A stretch of 64,000 nucleotides of DNA, taken from assembly GCA_949740535.1 (NCBI GenBank), contig CATJHO010000124.1, forward strand, positions 29,075 through 93,074, given 5' to 3'. Positions 26,477 through 35,614 of this stretch are shown here, piece after piece. The translations under genes were made by a program, and so were the position numbers. Numbering within the stretch: position 1 is the stretch's first letter; each line of letters begins with the position of its first letter. The DNA comes from an uncultured Lachnospiraceae bacterium (lineage in GTDB: Bacteria > Bacillota > Clostridia > Lachnospirales > Lachnospiraceae). The notes beneath the pieces are model-generated. The model worked only from the letters and a program-made list of their open reading frames with translations. It ran no database searches and was not told the origin of the DNA.

Positions 26477-28057
26477 ATGAAATATTCACATAGATTCTGG
26501 GCCGCTGTTTTAGGCGCTGCTCTTCTGAGCTCTGTCTGTCTGCATCCCTTGAATGTGGACGCTAAACCGCGCAAGCCTACGGCTGCTGAAATTGCTGCCG
26601 CAGAAGAGGCAGAACGGGAACGTCAGGAAGCCTACAACAAAGCCATTGATTCCAACCAAAGAGAAAACTGGCCGCAGGGACCGCAGATTTATGCTGAGTC
26701 TGCTGTAATCATGGAAGCCGAAACAGGGACAATTCTATATAATAAGGATATGGATATGCGCAATTATCCTGCCAGTATTACCAAGATTATGACGGCTCTT
26801 GTTACCCTGGAGCACTGTTCCCTGGATGAAGTTGTTACCTATTCTTATTATGCTACCCATTCCATTGAATATGGCAGCAGCAGTATCGGCAGAACCGAAG
26901 GTGAAGAGCTTACGGTAGAGGAATCTCTCTATGCGCTTCTGCTGGCATCTGCCAATGAGTGCGGTAATGCGCTGGCAGAGCATGTGGCCGGCTCTGTAGA
27001 GGCCTTCGCAGATATGATGAATGAAAAGGCTGCCGAGATTGGCTGTACCAGCACTCATTTTGTGAATCCTCATGGCCTTCATGACGAGGATCATTATACC
27101 TCTGCTCATGATATGGCTCTGATTATGAATGCTGCACTGCAGAATGAAAATTTTGTCCGGATTTCCGGAACAGGCTCCTATGAGCTTCGGCCCACCAACA
27201 AGCATGAAGAGCCTGTTTATATGAAAAATCACCATTATATGATCGGTCCCTATCAGGGAATCACCAAGTATCTGGATGATACCGTTATTGCTGGAAAGAC
27301 TGGCGGAACTGCTGCTGCTAAAAATACACTGGTAACTGCTGCTGAACGGGGCGGTATGACTTTTATTATTGTTACCATGCGGACCGCCCGTATAGAAACC
27401 GGCGTGCCCTTGTTTCCGGATACAGCCCAGCTCTTAGACTACGCTTCTGAAAATTTTACCAAGGTGAATGTAGCTTCCAATGAAACCAGCTTTTCTGTCA
27501 ATAATACTGGCTTTTTCCAAACAGGAAGCGCTGTTTTCGGCCACACGCAGCCTTTGATTGAGATCAACAAGAATGACTATCTTGTTCTGCCCAAAGATGT
27601 TTCTTTTTCGGAAGTTTCGCCGGAACTGAATTTCGAGAATGAAACATCCCCGGATGTTATCGCCACACTGTCCTATACCTGGAATGGACAGCCTGTGGGC
27701 TCTGCTTCTATTCAACTGGCTCAATCCAATGTTCAGGAATTTACCTTTGATCGGGAGACAGGGGATCCGCAAGAGGGTGAAGACAGCACTTTGGATGAAA
27801 ATACGCCCAAGAAGTTTATCCGCATTAATATCCGGCTGATTCTGACCTGTATTCTTCTTGCTGCCGCTCTCTTTTTGCTCTGCCTGGTTGTTCGATATCT
27901 GGCAAGGCGCTTTAATGTGATGGAAAATCTGCGGCGTCTTCAGCGGCGCAAACGGCGTAGGCGCACCCGGAAAAAACGGCGCAGAAAAGCATCCAGGAAT
28001 CCTTACCGGCGCACACCCAAAAACCGGAATTCGCCTTATTCTGATTTGGATTTATAG
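26477..28057 (+). CDS. Serine-type D-Ala-D-Ala carboxypeptidase with polybasic tail
   Basis: 526-residue S11-family penicillin-binding protein. Signal peptide at 1-29 (FWAAVLGAALLSSVCLHPLNVDA), catalytic domain with S-x-x-K as SITK (about residue 100), S-x-N as SANECGN, and KTG as GKTGGTAAAK near 275. A C-terminal beta domain follows, then a TM helix (LILTCILLAAALFLLCLVVRYLA, about 455-477) and a cytoplasmic tail of about 45 residues packed with Arg/Lys. Most PBP5-type enzymes end in an amphipathic helix instead. It trims the terminal D-Ala of stem peptides. AAAGGAG precedes the ATG; single-gene unit. Confidence 0.93.
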   Translation: MKYSHRFWAAVLGAALLSSVCLHPLNVDAKPRKPTAAEIAAAEEAERERQEAYNKAIDSNQRENWPQGPQIYAESAVIMEAETGTILYNKDMDMRNYPASITKIMTALVTLEHCSLDEVVTYSYYATHSIEYGSSSIGRTEGEELTVEESLYALLLASANECGNALAEHVAGSVEAFADMMNEKAAEIGCTSTHFVNPHGLHDEDHYTSAHDMALIMNAALQNENFVRISGTGSYELRPTNKHEEPVYMKNHHYMIGPYQGITKYLDDTVIAGKTGGTAAAKNTLVTAAERGGMTFIIVTMRTARIETGVPLFPDTAQLLDYASENFTKVNVASNETSFSVNNTGFFQTGSAVFGHTQPLIEINKNDYLVLPKDVSFSEVSPELNFENETSPDVIATLSYTWNGQPVGSASIQLAQSNVQEFTFDRETGDPQEGEDSTLDENTPKKFIRINIRLILTCILLAAALFLLCLVVRYLARRFNVMENLRRLQRRKRRRRTRKKRRRKASRNPYRRTPKNRNSPYSDLDL

Positions 28058-28083
28058 GTTTATTTCATTATTAAAATAGTACG

Positions 28084-28183
28084 GGGACTGCCGCACTAAG
28101 AAAACTATATACAAGATATAGTAAAATCCGATTGGGGAATTAATGCTATATCTTGTATGTGTAATCTTTGCTGCGATAGTCCC
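28084..28183. repeat. Nested inverted-repeat element
   Basis: Outer arms GGGACTGCCGCA (28084-28095) and TGCGATAGTCCC (28172-28183) pair except for two bases; inner arms ATACAAGATATAG (28109-28121) and CTATATCTTGTAT (28146-28158) are perfect over 13 bp. Together they fold a roughly 100-base hairpin between two convergent genes. It could be a miniature repeat element, a structured RNA or a two-way terminator (it is followed by CTCTTTATTTTG). Confidence 0.6.
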
Positions 28184-28214
28184 TCTTTATTTTGTGCTTT
28201 AAAATATGATATTT

Positions 28215-28871
28215 TTACAGCTTCTCTGCTTCTGCCATCCGCTCCTGGAACTGCTCATAAAAGTCCCGTTCTTCCTCATAGGGCTTCAGATAAAAATTTT
28301 TTAAAAGGAACATACTGATACTTTTCTGCAGGGATTTACTTTCTGCATGCTCCACCCGTCTCGACAGAGCCTTGAGAAAATAATGCCATTTTATGATAAA
28401 TGCTTCATTCTGCTTTACATTGGGTGTATCAATCCATTTCTGTACTTTGATTTTTGTCTTAGGTTCTTTTCTGCATTCGTGAACCTGGAGAAAATATTGA
28501 AAGCTCTCATTCTCGTAATATCTTCCCAGAGGAAAGATTCTGCACATACCCGGCCGGTAAGCATGGATTTTGCAGCGTCCCTCATGATTCAGAAAACTGC
28601 ATTGCTCCCTTGGTCCCGCCATTTTCAGATTGGGAAGAATCAAACCATCTGCCACATTTAGTTCCACTGCTTCCTTAAGAAGTTCCTCAAAGGAAATCTT
28701 CAGACCGGTAGTCAGACGGAAAGCGTCATAGGGATCCAGCACAATACTGCTACCCATTCCCCTGCAGCAATCCGAACATCCTGCACAGCCGCCGCAGTCC
28801 ACCCGCACCATATCCCGCAGCTGGTAAAACCGTCCATCCGAAACTTCTTTCATGTCTATTTCCCGTTCCAT
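28215..28871 (-). CDS. YkgJ-family cysteine-cluster protein
   Basis: 218-residue protein of the zinc/iron-chelating CxxCxxCC family. The cluster is visible as DCGGCAGCSDCCRG near residues 25-38, then CSFLNHEGRCKIHAYRPGMCRIFPLGRY with three further cysteines. The function of the family is not settled; metal binding is inferred from the cysteines. The C-terminal half is helical and charged with no membrane segment. GGAG lies 6 bases before the ATG. No operon partners: the upstream neighbour is the tRNA-Arg gene on the other strand. Confidence 0.85.
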   Translation of the reverse strand: MEREIDMKEVSDGRFYQLRDMVRVDCGGCAGCSDCCRGMGSSIVLDPYDAFRLTTGLKISFEELLKEAVELNVADGLILPNLKMAGPREQCSFLNHEGRCKIHAYRPGMCRIFPLGRYYENESFQYFLQVHECRKEPKTKIKVQKWIDTPNVKQNEAFIIKWHYFLKALSRRVEHAESKSLQKSISMFLLKNFYLKPYEEERDFYEQFQERMAEAEKL

Positions 28872-28918
28872 AACTTCTCCTTTGCTTTCTGGTAATGGTT
28901 GATTTCTCTAATTTGTAC

Positions 28919-28947
28919 TTGTGAACTTATTTGTTTTATGGTACACT
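28919..28947 (+). promoter_or_regulatory. Promoter of the tRNA-Arg gene
   Basis: TTGTGA (28919-28924), 17-base spacer, TACACT (28942-28947), about 60 bases before the tRNA. Confidence 0.5.
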
Positions 28948-29007
28948 CTTAACTGGAAGCCAGTCAAGACTGAATTTCAATTTAAAAGCTGCTTCATCAG
29001 CACTGCT

Positions 29008-29079
29008 GTTCCCTTAGTTAAATGGATATAACACGAGCCTCCTAAGCCCGAATTGTGGGTTCGATTCCCGCAGGGAACA
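29008..29079 (+). tRNA. trnR: tRNA-Arg, anticodon CCT
   Basis: Acceptor arms GTTCCCT (29008-29014) and AGGGAAC (29072-29078), D-arm GTTAAATGGATATAAC, anticodon loop CTCCTAA giving anticodon CCT, T-arm GTGGGTTCGATTCCCGC, discriminator A; CCA is not encoded. The anticodon stem CGAGC / GCCCG has one A-C mismatch at its middle pair. Followed directly by a terminator. Confidence 0.93.
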
Positions 29080-29083
29080 TAGA

Positions 29084-29124
29084 AAAACTGGTAAATTCGC
29101 TGTCTATGAATTTACCAGTTTTTT
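29084..29124 (+). terminator. Terminator of the tRNA-Arg gene
   Basis: Perfect 15-bp arms AAAACTGGTAAATTC (29084-29098) and GAATTTACCAGTTTT (29108-29122), then more T; symmetric flanks also suit the convergent gene at 29166. Confidence 0.95.
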
Positions 29125-29165
29125 CATATTTATTTCCGCAGATATTCTTAAATTAAAGTATCTTC

Positions 29166-30044
29166 TTAGTTAGAAAAAATCATTTCTCCCTGTAGCCAGA
29201 TAACACCCTTAAACCGGCGGCCCACCTGCGGTTCTCCCAATAAGTCTTTTTGATTGATACAAACTTCAAAGACTAAATCATGACTCTCTACTGTCAGTAT
29301 ATAAATCTGTTCTTCGGTCAAGCTGTTCTCCACCTGCCGGCATTCCAGAATTTCTCCTAAAATGCTGTAATGATCACACTCTACACCATAAGGCATAAAG
29401 TATGTAGAAACAATCGAAAAAATATCTTCATCTGCAATTCTTCTGGAAATCATGGAGTAAGTATCCATATCTTCCAGCGTCAGATTTTCAATCGCTTCTT
29501 CGTCCCCATCTCTGGCTGCCTGAATCAGCTTTGTCCGCTGCAGAACTGCGTCTGTGTTCTCCTCTTCTGTCATTCCCTTTATCACAGGAAGCAGAATTTT
29601 ACCGTTTGTAGAAAGGCCGGTAAACTTCAATGTTACAGTGCAGGAAGAAAGCTGCTGCAGACGTTTTTCATTCAACAAATCGGCCACATTCTGAACATAG
29701 AAAATAATGGACACACCCAATGACAGATCGTCACAGACCCCTGCATAGGATTCCTTTTCTGCATGACGCTCCACCGTTACACTGTCATACAGTTTCTCCT
29801 GTTTTCCCTGAAAATAGGGAAAATAATAATCTCTTCGATAGTTTTCCTCTTCATCGTACTCGCCTCGAAGGATAATACCCATTCCCGGCGCAAATTCCTT
29901 TTTCCGTTCAGAAAAGTCTGCTCCATTCCGATTTCCCGAAGTCCGCTCACTCTGGTAACTTTCCTCCGTCATCTGAAGCAGTAAGTTCAACTGTTCTTTG
30001 TCCTTAATTTCACTAAAGCCTACGGCTCTTAAATATTCATGCAC
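29166..30044 (-). CDS. DUF3881 family protein
   Basis: 292-residue soluble protein that I place in DUF3881, a family seen mainly in Lachnospiraceae and of unknown function. N-terminal MHEYLRAVGFSEIKDKEQLNLLL is the recognisable start; FAPGMGIILRGEYDEEENYRRDYYFPYF and the acidic ARDGDEEAIENLTLEDMDTYSMISRRI follow; the C-terminal half is beta-rich (VGRRFKGVIWLQGEM). No catalytic motif, signal peptide or membrane helix is visible. AGGAGG precedes the ATG. It lies downstream of serS on the same strand with a 134-base gap. Confidence 0.8.
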   Translation of the reverse strand: MHEYLRAVGFSEIKDKEQLNLLLQMTEESYQSERTSGNRNGADFSERKKEFAPGMGIILRGEYDEEENYRRDYYFPYFQGKQEKLYDSVTVERHAEKESYAGVCDDLSLGVSIIFYVQNVADLLNEKRLQQLSSCTVTLKFTGLSTNGKILLPVIKGMTEEENTDAVLQRTKLIQAARDGDEEAIENLTLEDMDTYSMISRRIADEDIFSIVSTYFMPYGVECDHYSILGEILECRQVENSLTEEQIYILTVESHDLVFEVCINQKDLLGEPQVGRRFKGVIWLQGEMIFSN

Positions 30045-30178
30045 TGTATTTCACCTCCTCTTCTCATTCCCGCCAGCAGTTTTAGACAGCTGTAATTCTT
30101 TCCACAACAGCCGGCCGTTCTTTAAAAGTTATCCACATATTTTTACATTTTTCCACCTGCAGCATCTGCATTTTTAAC

Positions 30179-31456
30179 TTACCGGATAATCTTCTGGCCT
30201 CCCATATAGGGCTGAAGTGCTTCTGGAATATTGACGCTTCCATCTGCGTTCAGATTATTCTCCAGAAAAGCAATCAACATCCGGGGCGGCGCAGCTACTG
30301 TATTATTTAGTGTATGCGCAAAGTACTTTCCATTTTCCCCATTAATGCGGATTTTTAAACGGCGGGCCTGTGCATCGCCCAGATTGGAGCAGCTTCCCAC
30401 CTCAAAATACTTTTTCTGACGGGGAGACCAGGCTTCCACATCCACGGATTTTACCTTCAAATCCGCCAGATCGCCGGAACAGCATTCCAGGGTCCGGACC
30501 GGAATATCCAGAGAACGGAACAAGTCTACGGTATTCTGCCACAGCCTGTCAAACCACATGGGGCTGTCCTCTGGCTCGCAGACTACAATCATTTCCTGCT
30601 TTTCAAACTGATGGATCCGGTACACACCTCTCTCCTCTAAGCCATGCGCCCCTTTTTCCTTCCGGAAACAGGGAGAATAGCTGGTGAGAGTCTGTGGCAG
30701 GCTTTCCGGCTGAACAATGGTATCAATGAATTTTCCAATCATGGAATGCTCGCTGGTACCAATCAGATACAGGTCTTCTCCCTCTATCTTATACATCATG
30801 GCATCCATCTCTGCAAAACTCATAACACCTGTAACTACATTGCTGCGGATCATAAACGGCGGTACACAGTAAGTAAAGCCCCGGCCAATCATAAAATCCC
30901 TGGCATAAGAAATTACTGCGGAATGAAGTCTGGCAATGTCTCCCATCAGATAATAGAAACCGTTTCCAGCCACTTTCCGGGCGCTGTCTAAATCAATCCC
31001 GTTAAATTTCTCCATAATCTGCGTATGATAGGGAATTTCGAAATCAGGTACAACCGGTTCCCCATACCGCTGAACCTCCACATTTTCACTGTCGTCTTTT
31101 CCAATGGGAACACTGGGATCAATGATATTTGGTATAATCATCATAATCTTCAGAATCTTTTCGTCCAGCTCTTTTTCCTTCTCGGAAAGTTCCGCCAGAC
31201 GGTCAGCCTGTGCGGCTACCTGCTTCTTTATTTCCTCTGCTTCTTCCTTTTTTCCCTGTCCCATCAGCGCGCCGATCTGTTTGGAGAGCTTATTCCGGGC
31301 TGCACGCAGGCTGTCTGCCTCCTGCTGAGCGCTCCGCTTCTCAGCGTCCAGTGTAATAACCTCGTCCACCAGCTCCAGTTTCTGATCCTGAAATTTATTC
31401 TTAATATTCTGCTTTACAAGCTCCGGATTTTCCCGTACAAATTTTATATCTAACAT
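30179..31456 (-). CDS. serS: Seryl-tRNA synthetase
   Basis: 425-residue class II synthetase. N-terminal antiparallel coiled-coil arm (about residues 30-105, Glu/Lys/Gln/Ala rich), then the catalytic core with motif 2 (FRKEKGAHGLEERGVYRIHQFEKQE) and motif 3 (NNTVAAPPRMLIAFLENNLNADGS). Charges tRNA-Ser and tRNA-Sec. The GGAG site is close to the ATG. Only 59 bases separate it from the upstream gene, so there is no room for a T-box, unlike ileS. Confidence 0.96.
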   Translation of the reverse strand: MLDIKFVRENPELVKQNIKNKFQDQKLELVDEVITLDAEKRSAQQEADSLRAARNKLSKQIGALMGQGKKEEAEEIKKQVAAQADRLAELSEKEKELDEKILKIMMIIPNIIDPSVPIGKDDSENVEVQRYGEPVVPDFEIPYHTQIMEKFNGIDLDSARKVAGNGFYYLMGDIARLHSAVISYARDFMIGRGFTYCVPPFMIRSNVVTGVMSFAEMDAMMYKIEGEDLYLIGTSEHSMIGKFIDTIVQPESLPQTLTSYSPCFRKEKGAHGLEERGVYRIHQFEKQEMIVVCEPEDSPMWFDRLWQNTVDLFRSLDIPVRTLECCSGDLADLKVKSVDVEAWSPRQKKYFEVGSCSNLGDAQARRLKIRINGENGKYFAHTLNNTVAAPPRMLIAFLENNLNADGSVNIPEALQPYMGGQKIIR

Positions 31457-31515
31457 AATTCCCGTCTCCTTTTGTATTTACTGCCTTTTCATCATATACT
31501 ACTCTGTTTCATTTT

Positions 31516-32031
31516 TCAAGTCCGGCTTTTGGCTTTATCTAATGCCTTTTGTTCTTCTTCTGATAGATGGATTTGGCTTTCACCTTTTATAATTTCTTTA
31601 ATATAAGAATAGCTTCCCTCATTTGCATAAACGGAATTGATAATAAATCCGTTTTCATCCTGATCCAGAAGAGCCAGCGCATAACTCAACTCGCCGCTCA
31701 TCTCACGAAAGGCATCGTATTTTACCATTCCCATTTTCTGATACGTCATACTCTGGTAACGTTTCAGCTGAGCCATATCCTGCTGGAGAATCTGATTCAC
31801 TCTGTCTGCAACCTGAACCTTTTCCATGTAAGAAAAGAGTGTCTCTTCCAGACTCTCTCCGTCTTTTCCTTCCATAAATGTATTTAACCGCTTTTTCAAT
31901 CTTTTCAGTTTACATAAAGATACTATAATTAGAATCATTAAAATCAAACTAAAAGCCAGTAATGCAAGTAACATATATGCCGGATCAATTCCCGTGTATT
32001 GATAAATATATTCTAAAATAGGACTGCTCAC
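31516..32031 (-). CDS. DUF4446 family membrane-anchored protein
   Basis: 171-residue protein with one N-terminal TM helix (AYMLLALLAFSLILMILIIVSLCKL, about 18-42), a charged helical region (about 45-110, coiled-coil-like with QILQQDMAQLKRYQ), and a small C-terminal domain with KYDAFREMSGELSYALALLD and DENGFIINSVYANEGSYSYIKEI, characteristic of DUF4446. Function unknown; in clostridia it commonly lies next to parAB, as here (36 bases after parB on the same strand). Confidence 0.82.
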   Translation of the reverse strand: MSSPILEYIYQYTGIDPAYMLLALLAFSLILMILIIVSLCKLKRLKKRLNTFMEGKDGESLEETLFSYMEKVQVADRVNQILQQDMAQLKRYQSMTYQKMGMVKYDAFREMSGELSYALALLDQDENGFIINSVYANEGSYSYIKEIIKGESQIHLSEEEQKALDKAKSRT

Positions 32032-32067
32032 GTTTTCTTCCTCCTGCTGTATATGTAAATTCTTTCC

Positions 32068-32982
32068 TTATCTTTGGGAAGTATTCAATATTAAATCAAT
32101 AATTCTCTCTAAATCTTCTTTCGAATAATATTCTATCTCAATTTTTCCGTTTCCTTTGGCTTTCTGGAGAATAGACACTTTACTTCCTACTGCTGCCTTC
32201 ATTTTCTCCTCCAAATCTGTATATATGAAATCCTGTACAATCGTTTCTTTTTTCTTTTCTGTCTTTCCTTTTTGAATGTCCTTTACCAGCTTTTCTGTCT
32301 CACGCACGCTGAGCTTCTCATCAAATACACGGGCAGCTGTAGTGGTCTGCAGTTCTGGATCTTCAATTCCCAACAGGGCTCTGGCATGTCCCGTTGTGAG
32401 CATATCATCAATAACCATCTGTTGTACACGCTCGTCCAGCTTCAAAAGCCTCATGGAGTTTGTGACGGTTGTCCGGCTCTTGGAAACACGTTCTGCCACC
32501 TCATCCTGTTTTAAATGAAATTCATCCAAAAGCCGCTTGTAGGCAATCGCTTCTTCAATGGGGTTAAGACTCTCTCTCTGAATATTTTCAATTAAAGAAA
32601 TCTCTACTACTTCAAGATCTGTATAGTCCTTTACAACCACCGGAACTTCCTTTAATCCGGCAATTTTTGCTGCCCTCCATCTCCGCTCGCCTGCAATAAT
32701 TTCGTAAAATCCATTTTTTTCCTGAACAATCAGGGGCTGAATAATACCAAACTGCCGGATAGAGTCTGCCAGTTCCATCAGGGCGTCCTCTTCAAATTGT
32801 TTTCTAGGCTGATCCTTATTAGGCCCTACTTTTGATATCTTAACCTTCAATTCAATGGGTTTTTCAACAATTTTCTCCACAACCTTTTCTACGATTTTTT
32901 CTTTTCCAGGCTGTGTCACTTTTATTGTTTCTGGAATCAGACTATCCAGTCCTTTACCCAAACCGCCTTTTCTTCCTGCCAT
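32068..32982 (-). CDS. parB: Chromosome-partitioning protein ParB/Spo0J
   Basis: 304-residue CTP-dependent DNA clamp that loads at parS. N-terminal basic start (GGLGKGLDSLIPE), ParB/Srx box with IIAGERRWRAAKIAGLKEVPV, helix-turn-helix (LKQDEVAERVSKSRTTVTNSMRLLKL, about 150-175) and a C-terminal dimerisation domain. Residues 24-45 are a Val/Glu/Lys repeat (KIVEKVVEKIVEK). Its ATG overlaps the parA stop (TAATG). Two perfect parS sites lie within 3 kb. Confidence 0.95.
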   Translation of the reverse strand: MAGRKGGLGKGLDSLIPETIKVTQPGKEKIVEKVVEKIVEKPIELKVKISKVGPNKDQPRKQFEEDALMELADSIRQFGIIQPLIVQEKNGFYEIIAGERRWRAAKIAGLKEVPVVVKDYTDLEVVEISLIENIQRESLNPIEEAIAYKRLLDEFHLKQDEVAERVSKSRTTVTNSMRLLKLDERVQQMVIDDMLTTGHARALLGIEDPELQTTTAARVFDEKLSVRETEKLVKDIQKGKTEKKKETIVQDFIYTDLEEKMKAAVGSKVSILQKAKGNGKIEIEYYSKEDLERIIDLILNTSQR

Positions 32983-33749
32983 TAGTTCTCCTCCCTGTTC
33001 ATTACTTCTTCTGCCAACGCGCGGTAACTCTCTGCTCCGGCTGATTTTGTATCATACATGGTAATGGGATAACCGTGGCTGGGCGCCTCTGCCAGTCTTA
33101 CATTCCGTGGAATGATAGTGCTGTAAACTTTCTGCTTGACATTAGCCCGGACATTTTCCACTACCTGTAAAGACAGATTCGTTCTGGCATCAAACATGGT
33201 AAATACAATTCCCTCTATATCCAGATATGGATTTAACCTCTCCCGTACCAGATTAATCGTATGTATCAACTGGCTTAGTCCTTCCAATGCATAATACTCA
33301 CACTGAATCGGAACAAGTACGGTATCTGCTGTTGTCATAGCATTAATAGTTAGAAGGTTTAAGGAAGGTGGACAGTCAATTAAAATAAAATCATATCGAT
33401 CCCGGATTCGATCTACTTCTTTTTTTATAATATACTCTTTCTCCTGAATTCCGATTAATTCAATCTCTGCCGCTGCCAAATCTACATTAGAGGGAATTAA
33501 AAAAAGATTTTCAAACTCTGTAAATTCAATGCAGTTTTGTATAGGTGCTTCTCCAAGAATTAAATCATAAACTGTGTATTCCAGCTGGCTTTTTTCAACC
33601 CCCACACCGCTGGTTGCATTTCCTTGCGGATCTAAATCAATTAATAAAACCTGCTTATTCTTTTCAGCTAAAGCTGCTGCTAAATTAATCGCAGTTGTTG
33701 TCTTTCCTACACCGCCTTTTTGGTTGGCGATTGCAATTACTCTTCCCAT
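32982..33749 (-). CDS. parA: Chromosome-partitioning ATPase ParA/Soj
   Basis: 255-residue deviant Walker ATPase: KGGVGKTTTAINLAAALA (P-loop with signature Lys), LIDLDPQGNATSG, LIDCPPSLNLLTINAM. With ParB it controls origin segregation and, in Bacillus, DnaA activity. Upstream lies a parS site 22 bases before the start codon, so ParB binding there could affect parAB transcription. Confidence 0.96.
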   Translation of the reverse strand: MGRVIAIANQKGGVGKTTTAINLAAALAEKNKQVLLIDLDPQGNATSGVGVEKSQLEYTVYDLILGEAPIQNCIEFTEFENLFLIPSNVDLAAAEIELIGIQEKEYIIKKEVDRIRDRYDFILIDCPPSLNLLTINAMTTADTVLVPIQCEYYALEGLSQLIHTINLVRERLNPYLDIEGIVFTMFDARTNLSLQVVENVRANVKQKVYSTIIPRNVRLAEAPSHGYPITMYDTKSAGAESYRALAEEVMNREEN

Positions 33750-33770
33750 AATCTTCTCCCTGGTTTTATA

Positions 33771-33786
33771 TGTTTCACGTGAAACA
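33771..33786. promoter_or_regulatory. parS site 1
   Basis: TGTTTCACGTGAAACA, a perfect 16-bp palindrome equal to the Bacillus parS consensus, just upstream of parA. Confidence 0.97.
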
Positions 33787-33873
33787 TTTTCTTTTTTTAT
33801 TATAGCTTATTCTTTTGAGGCTGTCCATTGTTAAAGTTATATAAGATTGTCTCTTTTTTCATATATTTGTCTA

Positions 33874-34653
33874 TTACTCGCCAACAATTGTTCTGATATC
33901 TCCATGCAGCTGCAATCGCAGTATTCCACACAAAACCAAATGACCTACATAAAATAAATAAAAGAACCATTTCATCCATTTTGCTCTTCCTCTTGTTCCA
34001 TTATAAAAATGCATCAATGGCCAGACAAGAATAATTCCAAATTGAACGAGACCATAAACTACATCAATACAGAAGCACCATACAATTACATACATAGATA
34101 TATATGCTGTCATGCCCAATATCTGTTTTCTTAAATTTTCTCTATTCTTGTAGATATGCAAAGTACACAGTACAGGAAAACAAGACCAGTCACAGGGAAA
34201 GGCCAGGAGACACAATACCAGGACAAGCAATGTTTTCTGCCATTTTTTTAATACAAAGTTTCTTCTTTCATCATCACAAACATACAATGCAACTGTTGCA
34301 CAAAAAAGCGCCCAAATGACACTGGTCTGGTTTAATACTGTTTTAAGAAATGGAATAAAAGATATGCCAAAACAGAAATTATAAGCGAAATGTGAAATAA
34401 CAGCAAACACAAAAAGCCTTAACATATATTTTTTTAGGTTTCTTGTATGCTGATATCCTTCAGCAATCATAAACCACATAACAGGAGCTGCTATTCTTCC
34501 AATCAGGTGAATTCCAATCAGCCACCAAGCTTTATTGTCATATCCAGGATATATAGTAGAAACCAAATGATCTGCTAACATAGCTGTAATTGCTGCTAAT
34601 TTAAGCTGGTTCCCTGAAAATCCCTGAAATTCTTTACCTGCAATTACATCCAT
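33874..34653 (-). CDS. TraX family membrane protein
   Basis: 259-residue polytopic protein (about eight TM helices) of the TraX family, named after the F-plasmid pilin acetylase but widespread on Firmicute chromosomes where its role is unclear. Signature elements: SGNQLKLAAITAMLADHLV at the N terminus, LIGRIAAPVMWFMIAEGYQHTRN, RLFVFAVISHFAYNFCFG, and WSCFPVLCTLHIYKNR. It is an insertion between parA and rsmG compared with the compact arrangement in many Firmicutes, and is flanked by parS sites. AT-rich relative to its neighbours. Confidence 0.85.
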   Translation of the reverse strand: MDVIAGKEFQGFSGNQLKLAAITAMLADHLVSTIYPGYDNKAWWLIGIHLIGRIAAPVMWFMIAEGYQHTRNLKKYMLRLFVFAVISHFAYNFCFGISFIPFLKTVLNQTSVIWALFCATVALYVCDDERRNFVLKKWQKTLLVLVLCLLAFPCDWSCFPVLCTLHIYKNRENLRKQILGMTAYISMYVIVWCFCIDVVYGLVQFGIILVWPLMHFYNGTRGRAKWMKWFFYLFYVGHLVLCGILRLQLHGDIRTIVGE

Positions 34654-34688
34654 TATTTACACCTCATAAATTATAATTATTTCATAAG

Positions 34689-35168
34689 TTAAGTTTCCAA
34701 TAATTCTGCCAGCTTTTCATTATCCTTTTTTGCCTGCATATAAAACCCACCTTTTGTAATAAGCAGTCCTCCAGCAATCATAAGGATAGAGTGAGTAATC
34801 AAAGACCACTCCTGAAAGTCAGTTATAAAAAAATTGAAAATTCCTATAACAAAAAACAGTAATATAAATCCAAACCAAATAATTTCAAAGATTCGTGTAA
34901 AAGAATGAAGACGCATTTTTATCTGTATGATTGTTTTATTATCTATAGCTATAATCTGCCCTGTTATTACGGGACTGAAAGAATTATAATAGAAAGTATT
35001 CCGGACAAATTTAAAATATGTAGGATAAACTTCTCCGATAAATTCCGGACGAATTGACTTCCATTTATCCTTTCTGTGTCTCGTTACTGATGTTAAAATC
35101 AGATAAATACGCTCCGGAGACTTTTCAGATTCAATTGTATAATCCAAATATGATCTTAAGTATGTCAT
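34689..35168 (-). CDS. Hypothetical two-helix membrane protein
   Basis: 159 residues, not recognised. The first 95 residues are soluble with beta character (KSPERIYLILTSVTRHRKDKW, GQIIAIDNKTIIQIKMRLHSF), then two hydrophobic helices (EIIWFGFILLFFVIGIFNFFI and THSILMIAGGLLITKGGFY) with a short loop, then a charged tail. The layout recalls membrane-anchored PH-like proteins, but this is only a resemblance. GGAGG is present shortly before the ATG. Lies 35 bases upstream of traX on the same strand, probably co-transcribed. Confidence 0.7.
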   Translation of the reverse strand: MTYLRSYLDYTIESEKSPERIYLILTSVTRHRKDKWKSIRPEFIGEVYPTYFKFVRNTFYYNSFSPVITGQIIAIDNKTIIQIKMRLHSFTRIFEIIWFGFILLFFVIGIFNFFITDFQEWSLITHSILMIAGGLLITKGGFYMQAKKDNEKLAELLET

Positions 35169-35380
35169 TTATTTCCTCCAAATTGTTTAGAGCATAAGTC
35201 ACAATAAAGTGAAAGAATATCAATCTCTTATCCTAACAAATATTTAGATATTTGATCTCATGACAAAATCTATCAAGTCAAACAAATCCTTACAAAAATT
35301 ATACAATGGAAATGCACGTGATAAAAAGCTGACTGAAACTATTTGTTTTGTCATTACTCACAAAAGCTCCTGACAAGAAC

Positions 35381-35440
35381 ATAGTCGAGAAAGATTAAAT
35401 TTGTGTTCTGCAACGTTGCTGACGATTGAGGTATGTCCAG
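35381..35440. repeat. Dispersed intergenic repeat, copy 2
   Basis: AGTCGAGAAAGATTAAATTT then GTGTTCTGCAA starting at 35383, matching copy 1 at 17106 over about 30 bases with a few substitutions or one-base gaps; weaker similarity continues for another 25 bases (gaatgaggcg... versus gattgaggta...). Confidence 0.5.
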
Positions 35441-35614
35441 TATGCTTCATTCAAGCTCCTTACAAAAAGCATAATTCATCTCTTTTCACTCTTTGTCCTC
35501 AATGTTATCTTTCGTTGATTTGTAATGCAGATATCTGAAGTGTACAATTCGTCATGAAAAGATATATTCTTAAAATTACTTATAACAAATAAGTAAAAAC
35601 ACTATAGATAAAAG

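Noticed and set aside
31457..31515. Possible T-box before serS
   Set aside because: Only 59 bases are available and no T-box core or terminator is present.
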